A stretch of DNA of 64,000 nt. Origin: Micromonospora coxensis (GTDB taxonomy: Bacteria > Actinomycetota > Actinomycetes > Mycobacteriales > Micromonosporaceae). The translations under genes and the position numbers were made by a program. Location of the stretch: assembly GCF_900090295.1 (NCBI RefSeq), contig NZ_LT607753.1, forward strand, positions 1,798,001-1,862,000, written 5' to 3'. The notes below the pieces were generated by a model, which was given only the letters and a program-made list of their open reading frames with translations, was not told the origin of the DNA and searched no databases. The number at the start of each line of letters is the position of its first letter. Within the stretch, counting starts at the first letter, position 1. Shown one piece after another: positions 27,311-36,949 of the stretch.

Positions 27311-29743
27311 GTGCTGACTCAAGGAGTGGTGCTCAGCAACCGGTACCGGCTGAGCGAACGTGTGGCGACCGGTGGCATGGGGGCGGTCTGGCGGTGCGTC
27401 GACACCCTGCTCGACCGGGAGGTGGCGGTGAAGGTGCTGCTGCCGTCGCTGGTCGAGGATCCCGAGTTCACCACCCGATTCCACGCCGAGGCCCGGATGA
27501 TGGCCGCGCTGCGGCACCCGGGCATCGTCGCGGTGCACGACTTCGGCTCGGCGACGCTCGCCGACGGCAGCCGGGTCAGCTACCTGGTGATGGAGTACGT
27601 CGACGGGGAGCCGCTGGTCACCTGGGTGCGGCGGGCCGGCCGGCTCGACCCGGCGTCCACCATGTCCGTGGTGGCGCAGGCCGCCGCCGCGCTGCACGCC
27701 GCGCACACCGCCGGCATCGTGCACCGCGACGTCAAGCCGGGCAACCTGCTGGTGAAGCGGGACGGGACGGTGGTGCTCGTCGACTTCGGCATCGCCCGGT
27801 CCAGCACCATGGCCTCGCTCACCGCGGCGCACATGGTGCTGGGCACCGCGTCGTACATGTCGCCGGAGCAGGCGACCGGTCAGCCGGTCTCGGCGGCCAC
27901 GGACGTGTACGCGCTCGGCGCGGTGGCGTACTACTGCCTGGCCGGGCAGCCCCCGTTCGCCGGGGAGAACCCGCTTCAGGTGGCCCTGCGGCACGCCCAG
28001 GACGAGCCGGCGCCCCTGCCGGCGGGCACCCCGCCGGCGGTGGCGGCGGTGATCGCACGGGCGCTGGCCAAGAGCCCGGGCGACCGGTGGCCCAGCGCCG
28101 CGGCCCTGGCCGACGGGGCCCTGGACGCCCGGGACGCCACGCTCGCCGTGCTGGCGGCGCCGCCGCGCCCGCCGTGGGCGCTGGAGGGCCCCGCACTGCC
28201 GGTGCCGTCGGTCCCGGCCGGGCCACCGGTCCCGTCGGGCGCGAGCCCGTCCGGCACGCCGGCCGAGGGCGACCGGTCGGGCGGATCCGTCGCCGCCGGC
28301 CCGCTCGCCACAGGACCCGCCGGCGCCCTGCCCGGCCCGGGGGCCGCCGGCGCCCTGCCCGGGGCGGAAGCCGCAGGCGCACTGCCCGGCCCGGGAGCCG
28401 CCGGCGCCCTGCCCGGGGCGGGGGTCGGCGCGGGAGCCGCGTCCGGTCCGTCCGGGGCGGGAGCGCCCGCCCTGCCCGGTGCGGGGGCCGCGTCCGGGAC
28501 GGCATCGACGGGGACGGGGAGCGGGCCGGTGGCCGTCCCGGGCGGCTCCGTCCCGTCCGCAGGCCACCCCGCGCCCGCGCCGCACTCCGGCGTCGGGCAC
28601 CCCGGCCCTGCCGTGCCCCTCTCGCCCGCCGGTCCGCTCGGCGACCGGGCCGGGGCAGGTGGGGCGGTACCGGCTGCGGGTGCCGCAGCACCGTGGGGCG
28701 GCCCGTCCCTGGCCTCCGGTGGGCCGGACCGGACCGGCCAGCCCGGCGGACCGGGACACCCGGGCACCGGCGCGCAGGCCGGCACCACGCCCGCACAGGC
28801 CGGCGTCACGCCCGGTGTCGTGGCACCCCCGTGGCAGCAGAGCGGCGCGCTCGCCGCGCCCCCGCCGGGCGCGTCCGCTCCGGCCGGGCACCCGTCCGCC
28901 CCGCCGTTCACGGCCGGCGGACAGCCGTACCCCGGTGGGCCGTACCCGGCCGTGACGGGTGGACAGCAGGCGACGCCCCCGGCGGGCTACCCGAGCCGGT
29001 ACGTGCCACCGGAGAGCAACCCGACCCGGGAGGACCCGGCCGCCGGTGCGGCCCGCCGGCGTCGCCTGGCGCTGGCCGGGGCGGCCGGTGCGGTGGTGGC
29101 CGTGCTGGCCGGGATCGGCGCGGTCGTGGCGCTGCAACCGGACGAGCCGGCCCGGGGCGGCGGCACCGCGCTGCCGGAAGGGTCGGCGACCGTGCAGGCC
29201 CCGCAGCCGGCGCCGGAGGCGAGCGGCACCCGCAGCGCGCGGCCCGCTCCCACGGCCAGTGTCACCGGCACCCGCTCGGCCTCGGCGGGCCCCACCGCCG
29301 GCACGACCGGGACGGCCGGTCCGCGCCCGGGCGGCGAGCCCTCGGCCGGCGCGTCCACCGGCACCGCCCCGCAGCCGGGCCCGACCACCACCGGGCCGCA
29401 GCGGAAGAACCCGTACACCCCGGCGCAGGTCTGCGGCAGCGGCTACCAGGTCGTCGACTCGGCGACGCTGACCTCCGGCGGCGTCCGCAAGGGGCGGGTG
29501 TACCTGCTCTGGAACGGCTCCACCAAGGCGAACTGCGTGGTCACCATGAAGGAGACGGCGGTCGGCGAGCGGACCACGGTGTCGGCGTACCTGGAGGTGC
29601 AGGGCAAGCCCCGCAGCACCGACAGCGGCGCGTTCGAGTACTACGCCGGACCGGTCCGGGCCGCAGCCGCCGGCATCTGCGTGAAGTGGGGCGGCGCGAC
29701 CGGCGGCGCCAGTTACGGCAGCGGTTTCGAGCACTGCGGCTGA
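27311..29743 (+). CDS. Transmembrane serine/threonine protein kinase
   Basis: An 810-residue PknB-like receptor kinase. The kinase domain spans about 12-275: glycine loop VATGGMGAVWR, Lys41 in VAVKVLL, catalytic HRDVKPGN near 138, DFG in VDFGIARS, and SYMSPEQA as the P+1 region. A 290-residue Pro/Gly/Ala-rich linker follows, then one membrane helix (about 580-600). The outer part has a Ser/Thr/Pro-rich stalk and a C-terminal domain of about 110 residues with four Cys (QVCGSG, KANCVV, GICVKW, EHCG). There are no PASTA repeats, so the ligand differs from peptidoglycan-sensing kinases. A TACGGT -10 box (27299-27304) sits 6 nt before the GTG. Confidence 0.92.
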   Translation: MLTQGVVLSNRYRLSERVATGGMGAVWRCVDTLLDREVAVKVLLPSLVEDPEFTTRFHAEARMMAALRHPGIVAVHDFGSATLADGSRVSYLVMEYVDGEPLVTWVRRAGRLDPASTMSVVAQAAAALHAAHTAGIVHRDVKPGNLLVKRDGTVVLVDFGIARSSTMASLTAAHMVLGTASYMSPEQATGQPVSAATDVYALGAVAYYCLAGQPPFAGENPLQVALRHAQDEPAPLPAGTPPAVAAVIARALAKSPGDRWPSAAALADGALDARDATLAVLAAPPRPPWALEGPALPVPSVPAGPPVPSGASPSGTPAEGDRSGGSVAAGPLATGPAGALPGPGAAGALPGAEAAGALPGPGAAGALPGAGVGAGAASGPSGAGAPALPGAGAASGTASTGTGSGPVAVPGGSVPSAGHPAPAPHSGVGHPGPAVPLSPAGPLGDRAGAGGAVPAAGAAAPWGGPSLASGGPDRTGQPGGPGHPGTGAQAGTTPAQAGVTPGVVAPPWQQSGALAAPPPGASAPAGHPSAPPFTAGGQPYPGGPYPAVTGGQQATPPAGYPSRYVPPESNPTREDPAAGAARRRRLALAGAAGAVVAVLAGIGAVVALQPDEPARGGGTALPEGSATVQAPQPAPEASGTRSARPAPTASVTGTRSASAGPTAGTTGTAGPRPGGEPSAGASTGTAPQPGPTTTGPQRKNPYTPAQVCGSGYQVVDSATLTSGGVRKGRVYLLWNGSTKANCVVTMKETAVGERTTVSAYLEVQGKPRSTDSGAFEYYAGPVRAAAAGICVKWGGATGGASYGSGFEHCG

Positions 29744-29749
29744 GTCCGG

Positions 29750-29785
29750 GCCGCCCGGCGGCGACGCGCCGGGCGGCTTTAAGGT
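29750..29785 (+). terminator. Terminator after the kinase, fused to the cob promoter
   Basis: A perfect 11-bp stem (29750-29760 with 29767-29777, 6-nt loop) ends in TTT. The last T begins TAAGGT (29780-29785), a -10 box 6 nt before the ATG of cobU-cobT. One short segment therefore ends one transcript and starts the next. Confidence 0.75.
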
Positions 29786-29791
29786 ACGGGC

Positions 29792-31762
29792 ATGTCCGTT
29801 GACGGGTGGAACACGGTCCTGGTGCTCGGCGGCATCCGCTCGGGCAAGTCGGAGTTCGCCGAGTCCCTGGTGGCCGACGCGCCCACGGTGCGGTACGTGG
29901 CGACCTCGGCCACCGGCGACCCGGAGGACACCGAGTGGGCCGCCCGGCTGGCGGCGCACCGGGAACGCCGTCCGGGCAGCTGGACGACCGAGGAGACCGC
30001 GGCGGATCCGCGGCGGCTGGCCGACGTGATCGCCGCCGCCGGGCCGAACGAGACGCTGCTCGTGGACGACCTGGGCGGCTGGGTGACGGTGCTGCTCGAC
30101 CCGGCGCACCAGCCCGCCGACGACGTGGCGACGGTGGCCGAACTGGCGGCGGCGGTGCGCGACACCGAGGCGCGGGTGGTGCTGGTCAGCCCCGAGGTGG
30201 GGCTGTCGCTGGTGCCGACCACCCCGCTGGGCCGGGCGTTCACCGACGCCCTCGGCGCGGCGAACCGGGCCGTCGCCGACGCCTGTGACGCGGTGGCGCT
30301 GGTGGTCGCCGGCCAGCCGGTCTGGCTCAAGCCGGCCGCCGCACGGGCGGTCGACGTGCCCGCGCAGGCCCGGCCCACCGCGCCGGACGCGACCGGGGGG
30401 GCGCCGACCACCGTCCCCGAGGCGCACCCGCCGCTGCCCGACGTGCTGACCCCCACCGCGCCGGCCGCCGCCGCGCAGCCCGACGGCACCGCCTGGGCCG
30501 CGCCCACCATGGCGCTGCCGATGGTCGCCACCGGCCTGGTCATCCAGCCCGGCATGGAACTGCCCATGCCCGACGAGTACGCCGGGCCGCAGGCGGTCGA
30601 CCGGCTCGGCACGCTGGACGTCCCGGGCGCCGGGTTCGGGACGCTGGAGCGGGTGGTCGGCTTCGCCGCCGCCACCCAGGGCACCGCCACCCCCGTCCCG
30701 TGGTCGAGGGTGCGGGTGCTGCTGCTGCACGGCGACCACGCCGGTGGGGCCGCCGCCGGGGCGCCACCCGGTGAGTCGTCGCGGCTGGCCCGGCAGGCCC
30801 GCGAGGGCCGGGGCACGCTGGCCCGGCTGGCCGCCGAGATCGGCGCCGGCCTCCAGGTGGTGGACACCCCGTCGTCCGCGCCGATGGAGCAGGAGCCCGC
30901 GCTGGGCGCCGCCGCCGTCGAGTCGTCCCTGCGGCACGGCTGGCGGCTGGCCGAGGAGGCCGCGGACGCGGGCGTCCAGTTGCTGGTGCTGGGGGCGTGC
31001 GGCGCCGGCACCGAGGCGGCGGCCGCCGCGGTGCTCGCCGCGACCGCCGGCGCGGAGGCCCCGGCGGTGCTCGGCCGGGTGGTCACCGCCGACGGCGAGA
31101 TCGACGACGCCGCCTGGATGGTGCGCTGCGCCGCGGTGCGCGACGCGCTGCACCGCACCCGCCGCTCCCCCCGGGACGCGAAGGACGTGCTGGCCGAGCT
31201 GGGCGGCGGGGACGTGGCGGTGGCCACCGGCGTGCTGCTCGGCGCGACCGCCCGCCGGTTGCCGGTGATGCTGGACGGCCCGGTCGGCCTCGCCGCCGGC
31301 ATGATCAGCCGCGACCTGGCCGGGCAGGCCCGGCACTGGTGCCTGCTGGCCGACCACGGCGGTCACCCGGCGGTGCGGCTCGCCGCCGACGTGCTCGGCC
31401 TGACCCCCCTGCTCGACCTGCGGCTGGACCTCGGCGAGGGGGCGAACGCGCTGGCGGCGCTGCCGCTGCTGCGCTCGGTGCTGTCGCTGGCCGCCGGGCT
31501 GCCCACCCACCCCCGGCTGGGCGGGCCGGACGCCGACGAGCCGGACTTCACCGAGCCGGAGCCGGCCGGGCCGGGGCCGACGACCACGGCGGAGCCCGAC
31601 TTCGCCGAGCCGGAGCCCGCCGGGCCGGGCCCGACCACCACCGCACCGGACTTCGGCGACACGGAGCCCGGCCGGACCACCACCGAGCCGGACTTCGGCG
31701 CGCCCGAGCCGGCCGGCCCCGGCGCCCCGGAGCGGGACCCGTCCGGCCGGCGTGCCGGCTGA
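29792..31762 (+). CDS. cobT: Fused CobU (cobinamide kinase/guanylyltransferase) and CobT
   Basis: A 656-residue fusion. The N-terminal 170 residues are CobU-like, with the P-loop GGIRSGKS (13-20), and activate adenosylcobinamide to its GDP form. Residues 225-575 are CobT-like (nicotinate-nucleotide:dimethylbenzimidazole phosphoribosyltransferase), including a conserved glutamate in DLGEGANALAALPL near 549. The two domains supply both halves joined by CobS, encoded next. The tail holds four Glu/Pro/Thr repeats (EPDFAEPEPAGPGPTTT type) and is probably disordered. The leaderless-type -10 box rules out a cobalamin riboswitch immediately upstream. Confidence 0.9.
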   Translation: MSVDGWNTVLVLGGIRSGKSEFAESLVADAPTVRYVATSATGDPEDTEWAARLAAHRERRPGSWTTEETAADPRRLADVIAAAGPNETLLVDDLGGWVTVLLDPAHQPADDVATVAELAAAVRDTEARVVLVSPEVGLSLVPTTPLGRAFTDALGAANRAVADACDAVALVVAGQPVWLKPAAARAVDVPAQARPTAPDATGGAPTTVPEAHPPLPDVLTPTAPAAAAQPDGTAWAAPTMALPMVATGLVIQPGMELPMPDEYAGPQAVDRLGTLDVPGAGFGTLERVVGFAAATQGTATPVPWSRVRVLLLHGDHAGGAAAGAPPGESSRLARQAREGRGTLARLAAEIGAGLQVVDTPSSAPMEQEPALGAAAVESSLRHGWRLAEEAADAGVQLLVLGACGAGTEAAAAAVLAATAGAEAPAVLGRVVTADGEIDDAAWMVRCAAVRDALHRTRRSPRDAKDVLAELGGGDVAVATGVLLGATARRLPVMLDGPVGLAAGMISRDLAGQARHWCLLADHGGHPAVRLAADVLGLTPLLDLRLDLGEGANALAALPLLRSVLSLAAGLPTHPRLGGPDADEPDFTEPEPAGPGPTTTAEPDFAEPEPAGPGPTTTAPDFGDTEPGRTTTEPDFGAPEPAGPGAPERDPSGRRAG

Positions 31763-32525
31763 GCCGGGCCGCGCCGACGCCCTGCGGCTGGCGCTGACCA
31801 CCTTCACCACGCTGCCGGTGCGCGCCGGCCGGATCGACCGGGCGGTGGCCGGCCGGGCGATGGCGCTCGCCCCGCTGGTCGGGGCGGTGCTCGGCGCGGC
31901 GCTGGGCGGGGTGCTGCTGCTGTCGGCCGGGTTCGCCCCGCCGCTGGTGGCCGCCGGGGTGACGGTGGGCTGCGCCGCCCTGGTCACCCGGGGCCTGCAC
32001 CTGGACGGGCTCGCCGACGTCGTGGACGCGCTGGGGTCGTACCGGCGGGGAGCGGCCGCGCTGGAGATCATGAAGAAGCCGGACGTGGGGCCGTTCGGGG
32101 TGGTCGCGCTGGTGGTCGTCCTGCTGCTGCAGGCGGCGGCGCTCGCGGAGCTGGCCGGGCGGTCGTGGCTCGCGGCGCTCGCGGGCGTGGTCGCCGCGAC
32201 GGCGGCGGGCCGGCTCGCGGTGGCCTTCGCCTGCCGGCGCGGGGTGCCGGCGGCCCGGCCGGAAGGGCTGGGCGCGCTGGTCGCCGGCACGGTGGGCCCG
32301 GTGGCGCTGGTGGCCGGCACGGTCGCCGTCGCGCTCGCGGCGGTCCCGGCGGTGCCGGGCCGCCCGTGGCAGGGGCCACTCGCCGTGCTGGCCGCGCTCG
32401 CCGTCGCGGTCGGGCTGCTGCGCCACGTGGTACGCCGGCTCGGCGGCGTCACCGGCGACGTGCTCGGGGCCGGTGTGGAGCTGGTCACCACGCTGGTCTA
32501 CCTCGGGGTCGTGCTGTCCGGCTGA
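31752..32525 (+). CDS. cobS: Adenosylcobinamide-GDP ribazoletransferase (cobalamin synthase)
   Basis: CobS (257 aa) joins adenosylcobinamide-GDP to alpha-ribazole phosphate at the membrane, completing the cobalamin lower-loop assembly. The conserved motif HLDGLADVVDALGS binds Mg and is followed by KKPDVGPFG; RRLGGVTGDVLGA occurs near the C-terminus. Six or more helices are predicted. The GTG start lies inside the last codons of the fused cobU-cobT gene (11-bp overlap), so the three activities are made together. Length and motifs are normal. Confidence 0.93.
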   Translation: MPAEPGRADALRLALTTFTTLPVRAGRIDRAVAGRAMALAPLVGAVLGAALGGVLLLSAGFAPPLVAAGVTVGCAALVTRGLHLDGLADVVDALGSYRRGAAALEIMKKPDVGPFGVVALVVVLLLQAAALAELAGRSWLAALAGVVAATAAGRLAVAFACRRGVPAARPEGLGALVAGTVGPVALVAGTVAVALAAVPAVPGRPWQGPLAVLAALAVAVGLLRHVVRRLGGVTGDVLGAGVELVTTLVYLGVVLSG

Positions 32526-32589
32526 ACGCGGCGGGCGGCGACGGGTAGCGTTTGCCCCGACGGCACCGGCGCGGCGCACTGGGGGACGC

Positions 32590-33885
32590 ATGCTCATCAC
32601 GGACGACTTCCTGCCGGTCCCGGTGCCGGAGTCGCTGAGCGCGACCTACCTGGTGCCGATGGCGGGGTTGCCCCGGGTGAGCCCGAAGACGGCGGTGCGG
32701 GCCCTGGAGGGGCGGCTGGCCCCGCCGGTGCACGGGCTGGCCACGCAGATGCTGGACAGCCCGCTGATGAGCGTGGACACCCGCTCGATCGACGAGTTCC
32801 CGCAGCTGCCGCCGGACCTGCTCACCGCGTTCGGGGCCACCGAGGCGCAGCTGGGCCGGCTGGCCGCGGCGAGCCACCTGGTGGTGGTGCAGGCCGAGTA
32901 CCGGCCGGGCTGGCCGCCGGCGCACGAGTGGGCGGCCCGGGCGGTCGCCGCCGCGGTCGCCGAGTCCGTCGACGGCGACGTGGTGGACGTCTTCGGCCTG
33001 CAGTTCCTCGACCCGGCGACGGCGCTGCGCTCGCTGCCGGACGAGCACGGCCGGGTACGCCTCGTCGACTGGGTGCTGGTGCCGTACTCGTCCGACGCGG
33101 AGGGGCTCTGGTTCACCACCAAGGGGCTGCGCCGCTTCGGGCTGCTGGAGCTGCAGACCCAGGGCGTGCCGGACCATCTCACCCGGGCCTGGGGCGCGGT
33201 GATGACCGGGGCGGCCCGCCGGCTGCTGCGGGACTGGACCGACGGGCTGGCCGGCGAGGAGGTGCCGGCGTTCGTGCAGCTGCCGGTGCTGGCCACGGTG
33301 ACCGGGCACGACATCGCGGTGGCGTACGGCAACCCGGAGCAGCACGGCGCGACGGCCCCGGTGCTGCTGCGGCTGGAGCTGGACCCGGCGACCGACCCGG
33401 AGGCCGACTCGTTCCTCAGCCTGCGCCCGCCGCCCGGGCACCCGGGGCCGGACGGGAAGTACTTCGCGGCGGCCTGCGCCACGCTCTTCTCCGGCATCCA
33501 GCCCGACGTCCGCTACGCCCGCTCGGGTGACGCGATGAGCCGGGCGGTCGCCACCGCGCGGGCCGGCCTGGACGGCATCCGGGCCCGGTTCCTGGCCGGT
33601 CAGCTCCCCGCGGAGTCCCAGCTCGTGGTGAAGTACGGCCTCCCCGGCGACGAGGGCCCCGAGTACGTCTGGGCGGGGGTGACCTCGTGGGAGACGCCGG
33701 AGCGGATCGTCGGGGCGAGCGCCAGCGACGCCAACACCGACCCGTCGGTGCGGATCGGCTCCCCGGTCGTGGTGGAGTCCACGGACATCGTCGACTGGGC
33801 CCTGCTCGACGGCACCGGCGTCATCGAGGGCGGCTGGACCCAGGCCGTCCTGGACGCCGGCGAACGCCCCCACCCCTCCCACTGA
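32590..33885 (+). CDS. DUF2314-containing protein
   Basis: A 431-residue soluble protein. The last 100 residues resemble DUF2314: a VKYGLP strand, YVWAGVTSWETPERIVGA, VRIGSPVVVESTDIVDWALL and a final GGWTQAV. The first 320 residues hold a separate alpha/beta region with no motif I can name. A TAGCGT -10 box (32545-32550) and a GGGGGAC site give a normal leader of about 33 nt. It is downstream of cobS but has its own promoter, so membership in the cobalamin pathway is not implied. Function unknown. Confidence 0.7.
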   Translation: MLITDDFLPVPVPESLSATYLVPMAGLPRVSPKTAVRALEGRLAPPVHGLATQMLDSPLMSVDTRSIDEFPQLPPDLLTAFGATEAQLGRLAAASHLVVVQAEYRPGWPPAHEWAARAVAAAVAESVDGDVVDVFGLQFLDPATALRSLPDEHGRVRLVDWVLVPYSSDAEGLWFTTKGLRRFGLLELQTQGVPDHLTRAWGAVMTGAARRLLRDWTDGLAGEEVPAFVQLPVLATVTGHDIAVAYGNPEQHGATAPVLLRLELDPATDPEADSFLSLRPPPGHPGPDGKYFAAACATLFSGIQPDVRYARSGDAMSRAVATARAGLDGIRARFLAGQLPAESQLVVKYGLPGDEGPEYVWAGVTSWETPERIVGASASDANTDPSVRIGSPVVVESTDIVDWALLDGTGVIEGGWTQAVLDAGERPHPSH

Positions 33886-33927
33886 CCCACCCGCACCCGG
33901 GCGCGGGCCCGCGCCCCGCCCGACGGC

Positions 33928-33987
33928 GTTGATCAAGAAGTTCTGGTCCGGATCCGGGCGGCAGGAGGCCCGAACCTCTTGATCAAC
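33928..33987. repeat. GATCAAGAAGTTC intergenic palindrome, copy 1
   Basis: GTTGATCAAGAAGTTC (33928-33943) faces GAACCTCTTGATCAAC (33972-33987), matching at 15 of 16 positions with a 28-nt loop. It lies between convergent genes and probably acts as a bidirectional terminator. Related palindromes are at 49368-49432 and 55981-56041. Confidence 0.75.
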
Positions 33988-34039
33988 CCACCGAGCGGGG
34001 GCACCGTCGCCGGGCGTCCTCAGGGGCGGCGGGGTCGGC

Positions 34040-35164
34040 TCACTTGACCGAGGGCTGGACGAACGGGGGCCGGGTGACGCGCATCTGGGCGCGACGGCCC
34101 CGGATGTCGACCTCCACCACGTCGCCGTCGGCGAGCTTCGGATCGGTGTCGAGCAGGGCCAGGGCGATGCCCTGCTTCTTCGTCGGGCTGAACGTGCCGC
34201 TGGTGATCGTGCCGACCTGCGCGTCGCCCGCGTACACGGCCATGCCGGCGCGTGGGATGGCCCGGTCGACCGCCTCCAGGCCGCGCAGCGTACGCCGAAG
34301 GCCGGCGGCCTTCTCCGCGAGCAGCACGTCGCGGCCCCAGAAGGCCGGCTTCTCCCAGCCGACCGCCCAGCCGGAGCGCGCCTGCACCGGGGTGATCTCC
34401 AGCGACAGGTCCTGCCCGTGCAGCGGGTAGCCCATCTCGGTCCGCAGGGTGTCCCGGGCGCCCAGCCCGCACGCCCGCAGCTCGACACCGGCGGCGAAGA
34501 GCGCGTCCCAGACCGCGACGGCGTGCTCGGCCGGCACCACCAGCTCGTAGCCCAGCTCACCGGTGTAGCCGGTGCGGCAGACGGTCAGGTCGGCGCCGGC
34601 CAGGGTGGCCGGGGAGAAGCTCATGTAGCCGTGCTCCGTCGGCAGGCCCAGCGCGCCGAGCAGCTCCGCCGAGCGGGGGCCCTGCACGGCCAGCACCGCG
34701 TACGCCTCGTGCTCGTCGGTGACGGTGATCCCGGCCGGCGCGGCGGCGCGCAGCCGGCGCACCACCTCGGCGGTGTTCGCCGCGTTCGGGATGAGGAAGA
34801 CGTGGTCGTCGGCGTGCAGGTAGGCGATGATGTCGTCCACCACACCGCCGGTCGCGTCGTCGCAGCAGAGCGTGTACTGCGCCCGGCCCGGCCCGATCCG
34901 GCCCAGGTCGTTGCTGAGGCAGGAGTTGACGAAGTCGGCCGCGCCCGGCCCGGTGATCCGCGCCTTGCCCAGGTGCGACACGTCGAAGACGCCCACGGCG
35001 GTACGCACCGCCGTGTGCTCCTTGAGCACGCCGCCGCCGGCGTACTCCAGCGGCATCTCCCAGCCTCCGAAGGGGGCGAACTTGGCGCCGAGAGCGGTGT
35101 GCCGCTCGTGCAGCGGGGAACGGCGCAGCCGGGTCGCGGCGGCGTCGGGGGTCACGTCCGTCAT
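34040..35164 (-). CDS. gcvT: Aminomethyltransferase (glycine cleavage T protein)
   Basis: GcvT (374 aa) takes the aminomethyl group from lipoylated H protein and gives methylene-tetrahydrofolate plus ammonia. Family segments are [35 protein letters not shown] and [19 protein letters not shown], in the right order and at full length. TAAGTT (minus strand, 35177-35172) sits 7 nt before the ATG, so the mRNA is probably leaderless, leaving no room for a glycine riboswitch. gcvH and gcvP are not here. It diverges from pepA with a 163-bp gap. The order cobT-cobS-gcvT-pepB is the same in M. tuberculosis. Confidence 0.95.
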   Translation of the reverse strand: MTDVTPDAAATRLRRSPLHERHTALGAKFAPFGGWEMPLEYAGGGVLKEHTAVRTAVGVFDVSHLGKARITGPGAADFVNSCLSNDLGRIGPGRAQYTLCCDDATGGVVDDIIAYLHADDHVFLIPNAANTAEVVRRLRAAAPAGITVTDEHEAYAVLAVQGPRSAELLGALGLPTEHGYMSFSPATLAGADLTVCRTGYTGELGYELVVPAEHAVAVWDALFAAGVELRACGLGARDTLRTEMGYPLHGQDLSLEITPVQARSGWAVGWEKPAFWGRDVLLAEKAAGLRRTLRGLEAVDRAIPRAGMAVYAGDAQVGTITSGTFSPTKKQGIALALLDTDPKLADGDVVEVDIRGRRAQMRVTRPPFVQPSVK

Positions 35165-35327
35165 GGGTGGGAACTTACCGGGAACAGCAGCGCTGGTTAG
35201 CATCGGCGGGACCCGTCGGGACAGCGTTCGGCGGGACAGCCATGCTTCCGGCGGGTAGGTTCCGCCGGAGACCTTCATCGCCGGTACGCGACGACGCGAC
35301 CGGCCCGGCCCGCCCGGAGTAGCTTCA

Positions 35328-36899
35328 GTGACATCGCCCAGCACCACCCTGAGCCTGGTCGACACCGACCCCGCCGAGCTTGCCGTCGACGCGATCGTGA
35401 TCGGCGTGCACAGCCAGACCGGAGAGCAGGCCGCCACGAGTGGCCTCGCCGGCACCCTGCTGCTGGCCAGCGGCGCGGAGAGCATCGCCGCCGCCTTCGA
35501 CGGAAAGCTGACCGAGACGCTGGCGCTGCTCGGCGCGACCGGCGCTCCCGGCGAGGTGATCAAGCTGGCCACGCTGGGCACCGTCACCGCCCCGGTGGTC
35601 GCCGCCGTCGGCCTCGGCCCCGAGCCGACCGGCGCCGCCCCGGCCCCGGAGACGCTGCGTCGGGCCGCCGGCGCGGTCGTCCGGGCGCTCGCCGGCGCCG
35701 CCCGGGTGGCGCTGACCCTGCCGCTGCCCGACGACGCCGACGCCCCGGCCGCGCTGCGCGCCGTCGCCGAGGGCGCGCTGCTGGGCGGGTACCGGTTCGC
35801 CGGGTACAAGACCAAGCCGCAGCCGACCCGCCGCGAGCCGGTCGCCGAGGTGCTGATCGCCGTGCCGGACGCCGCCGACGCCACCGCCCGCGGCGAGGTC
35901 GAGCGGGCGACCGCGGTCGCCGCCGCGGTGCGGACCAGCCGCGACTGGGTGAACACCGCCCCGAACGAGCTGCGCCCGCCGGCCTTCGCCGACGCGGTCG
36001 CCGAGGCCGCCCGCGCGGCCGGGCTCGGCGTCGAGGTGCTCGACGAGGCGGCGCTGCGGGCCGGCGGCTACGGCGGCATCATCGCCGTCGGCCAGGGCTC
36101 GGAGGCTCCGCCGCGCCTGGTCAAGCTCACCTACACGCCGTCCGGCGGCGGCAACGGCAAGCGGGTGGCGCTGGTCGGCAAGGGCATCACCTTCGACACC
36201 GGTGGCATCTCGATCAAGCCGGCGCAGGGCATGTGGGAGATGAAGTCCGACATGGCCGGCGCGGCGGCGGTGGGCGCCGCGATGCTGGCGATCGCCGCCG
36301 TGCGGCCGTCGGTGGCGGTGACCGCGTACCTGCCGATGGCGGAGAACATGCCGTCGGGCACCAGCTACCGGCCGGGCGACGTGATCACCATGTACAACGG
36401 CAAGAAGGTCGAGGTGCTCAACACCGACGCCGAGGGCCGGATGATCCTCGGCGACGCGATGGCCCGGGCCTGCGAGGACGGCACCGACTACCTCTTCGAG
36501 ACCTCCACCCTGACCGGTGGACAGGTCGTCGCGCTCGGCAAGCGGATCGCCGGCGTGATGGGCACCCCGGAGCTGTGCGAGCGGGTCCGGGTCGTCGGCG
36601 ACTCGGTCGGCGAGCCGGCCTGGCCGATGCCGCTGCCGGACGACGTCCGCAAGGGCATGGACTCCGACGTCGCGGACATCTCCCAGGTCAACGCGGGCAT
36701 GGACCGGGCCGGGCACATGCTGCAGGGCGGCGTGTTCCTGCGCGAGTTCGTCACCGAGGAGGTGGCGTGGGCGCACATCGACATCGCCGGCCCGGGCTAC
36801 CACTCCGGTGAGGCGACCGGCTACTGGACCAAGGGCGGCACCGGCGTCCCGGTCCGCACCCTGGTGCAGCTCGTCGAGGACGTCGCCGCCAACGGCTGA
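35328..36899 (+). CDS. pepA: Leucyl aminopeptidase (M17 family)
   Basis: A 523-residue cytosolic aminopeptidase that needs two metal ions. The C-terminal catalytic domain contains [28 protein letters not shown] and the family signature [10 protein letters not shown], which supply metal ligands and the catalytic Lys/Arg pair. The N-terminal 170 residues form the less conserved hexamer domain. The GTG start is the first in frame after the TAGCTT box at 35320-35325; spacing is short (2 nt), so the true start or promoter may differ slightly. A strong terminator follows 16 bp after the stop. Confidence 0.94.
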   Translation: MTSPSTTLSLVDTDPAELAVDAIVIGVHSQTGEQAATSGLAGTLLLASGAESIAAAFDGKLTETLALLGATGAPGEVIKLATLGTVTAPVVAAVGLGPEPTGAAPAPETLRRAAGAVVRALAGAARVALTLPLPDDADAPAALRAVAEGALLGGYRFAGYKTKPQPTRREPVAEVLIAVPDAADATARGEVERATAVAAAVRTSRDWVNTAPNELRPPAFADAVAEAARAAGLGVEVLDEAALRAGGYGGIIAVGQGSEAPPRLVKLTYTPSGGGNGKRVALVGKGITFDTGGISIKPAQGMWEMKSDMAGAAAVGAAMLAIAAVRPSVAVTAYLPMAENMPSGTSYRPGDVITMYNGKKVEVLNTDAEGRMILGDAMARACEDGTDYLFETSTLTGGQVVALGKRIAGVMGTPELCERVRVVGDSVGEPAWPMPLPDDVRKGMDSDVADISQVNAGMDRAGHMLQGGVFLREFVTEEVAWAHIDIAGPGYHSGEATGYWTKGGTGVPVRTLVQLVEDVAANG

Positions 36900-36915
36900 C
36901 GCCTCCCGACACCAC

Positions 36916-36949
36916 GGCGGGGCGCCTCCCTCCCGGGAGGCGCCCCGCC
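36916..36949 (+). terminator. Terminator after pepA
   Basis: A perfect 15-bp stem, GGCGGGGCGCCTCCC (36916-36930) with its complement (36935-36949) and a TCCC loop, followed by a C-rich tract. Confidence 0.88.

Noticed and set aside
29700-29792. Cobalamin riboswitch upstream of cobU-cobT
   Set aside because: The transcript appears leaderless and only 49 bp separate the kinase stop from the ATG, mostly a terminator; no B12-box-like sequence is seen.
27248-32491. Long antisense open frame across the kinase and cob genes
   Set aside because: It is low-complexity, lacks domains, and is fully explained by the opposite-strand kinase, cobU-cobT and cobS.
35165-35327. Glycine riboswitch upstream of gcvT
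   Set aside because: A TAAGTT box 7 nt before the gcvT start leaves no leader to hold an aptamer.
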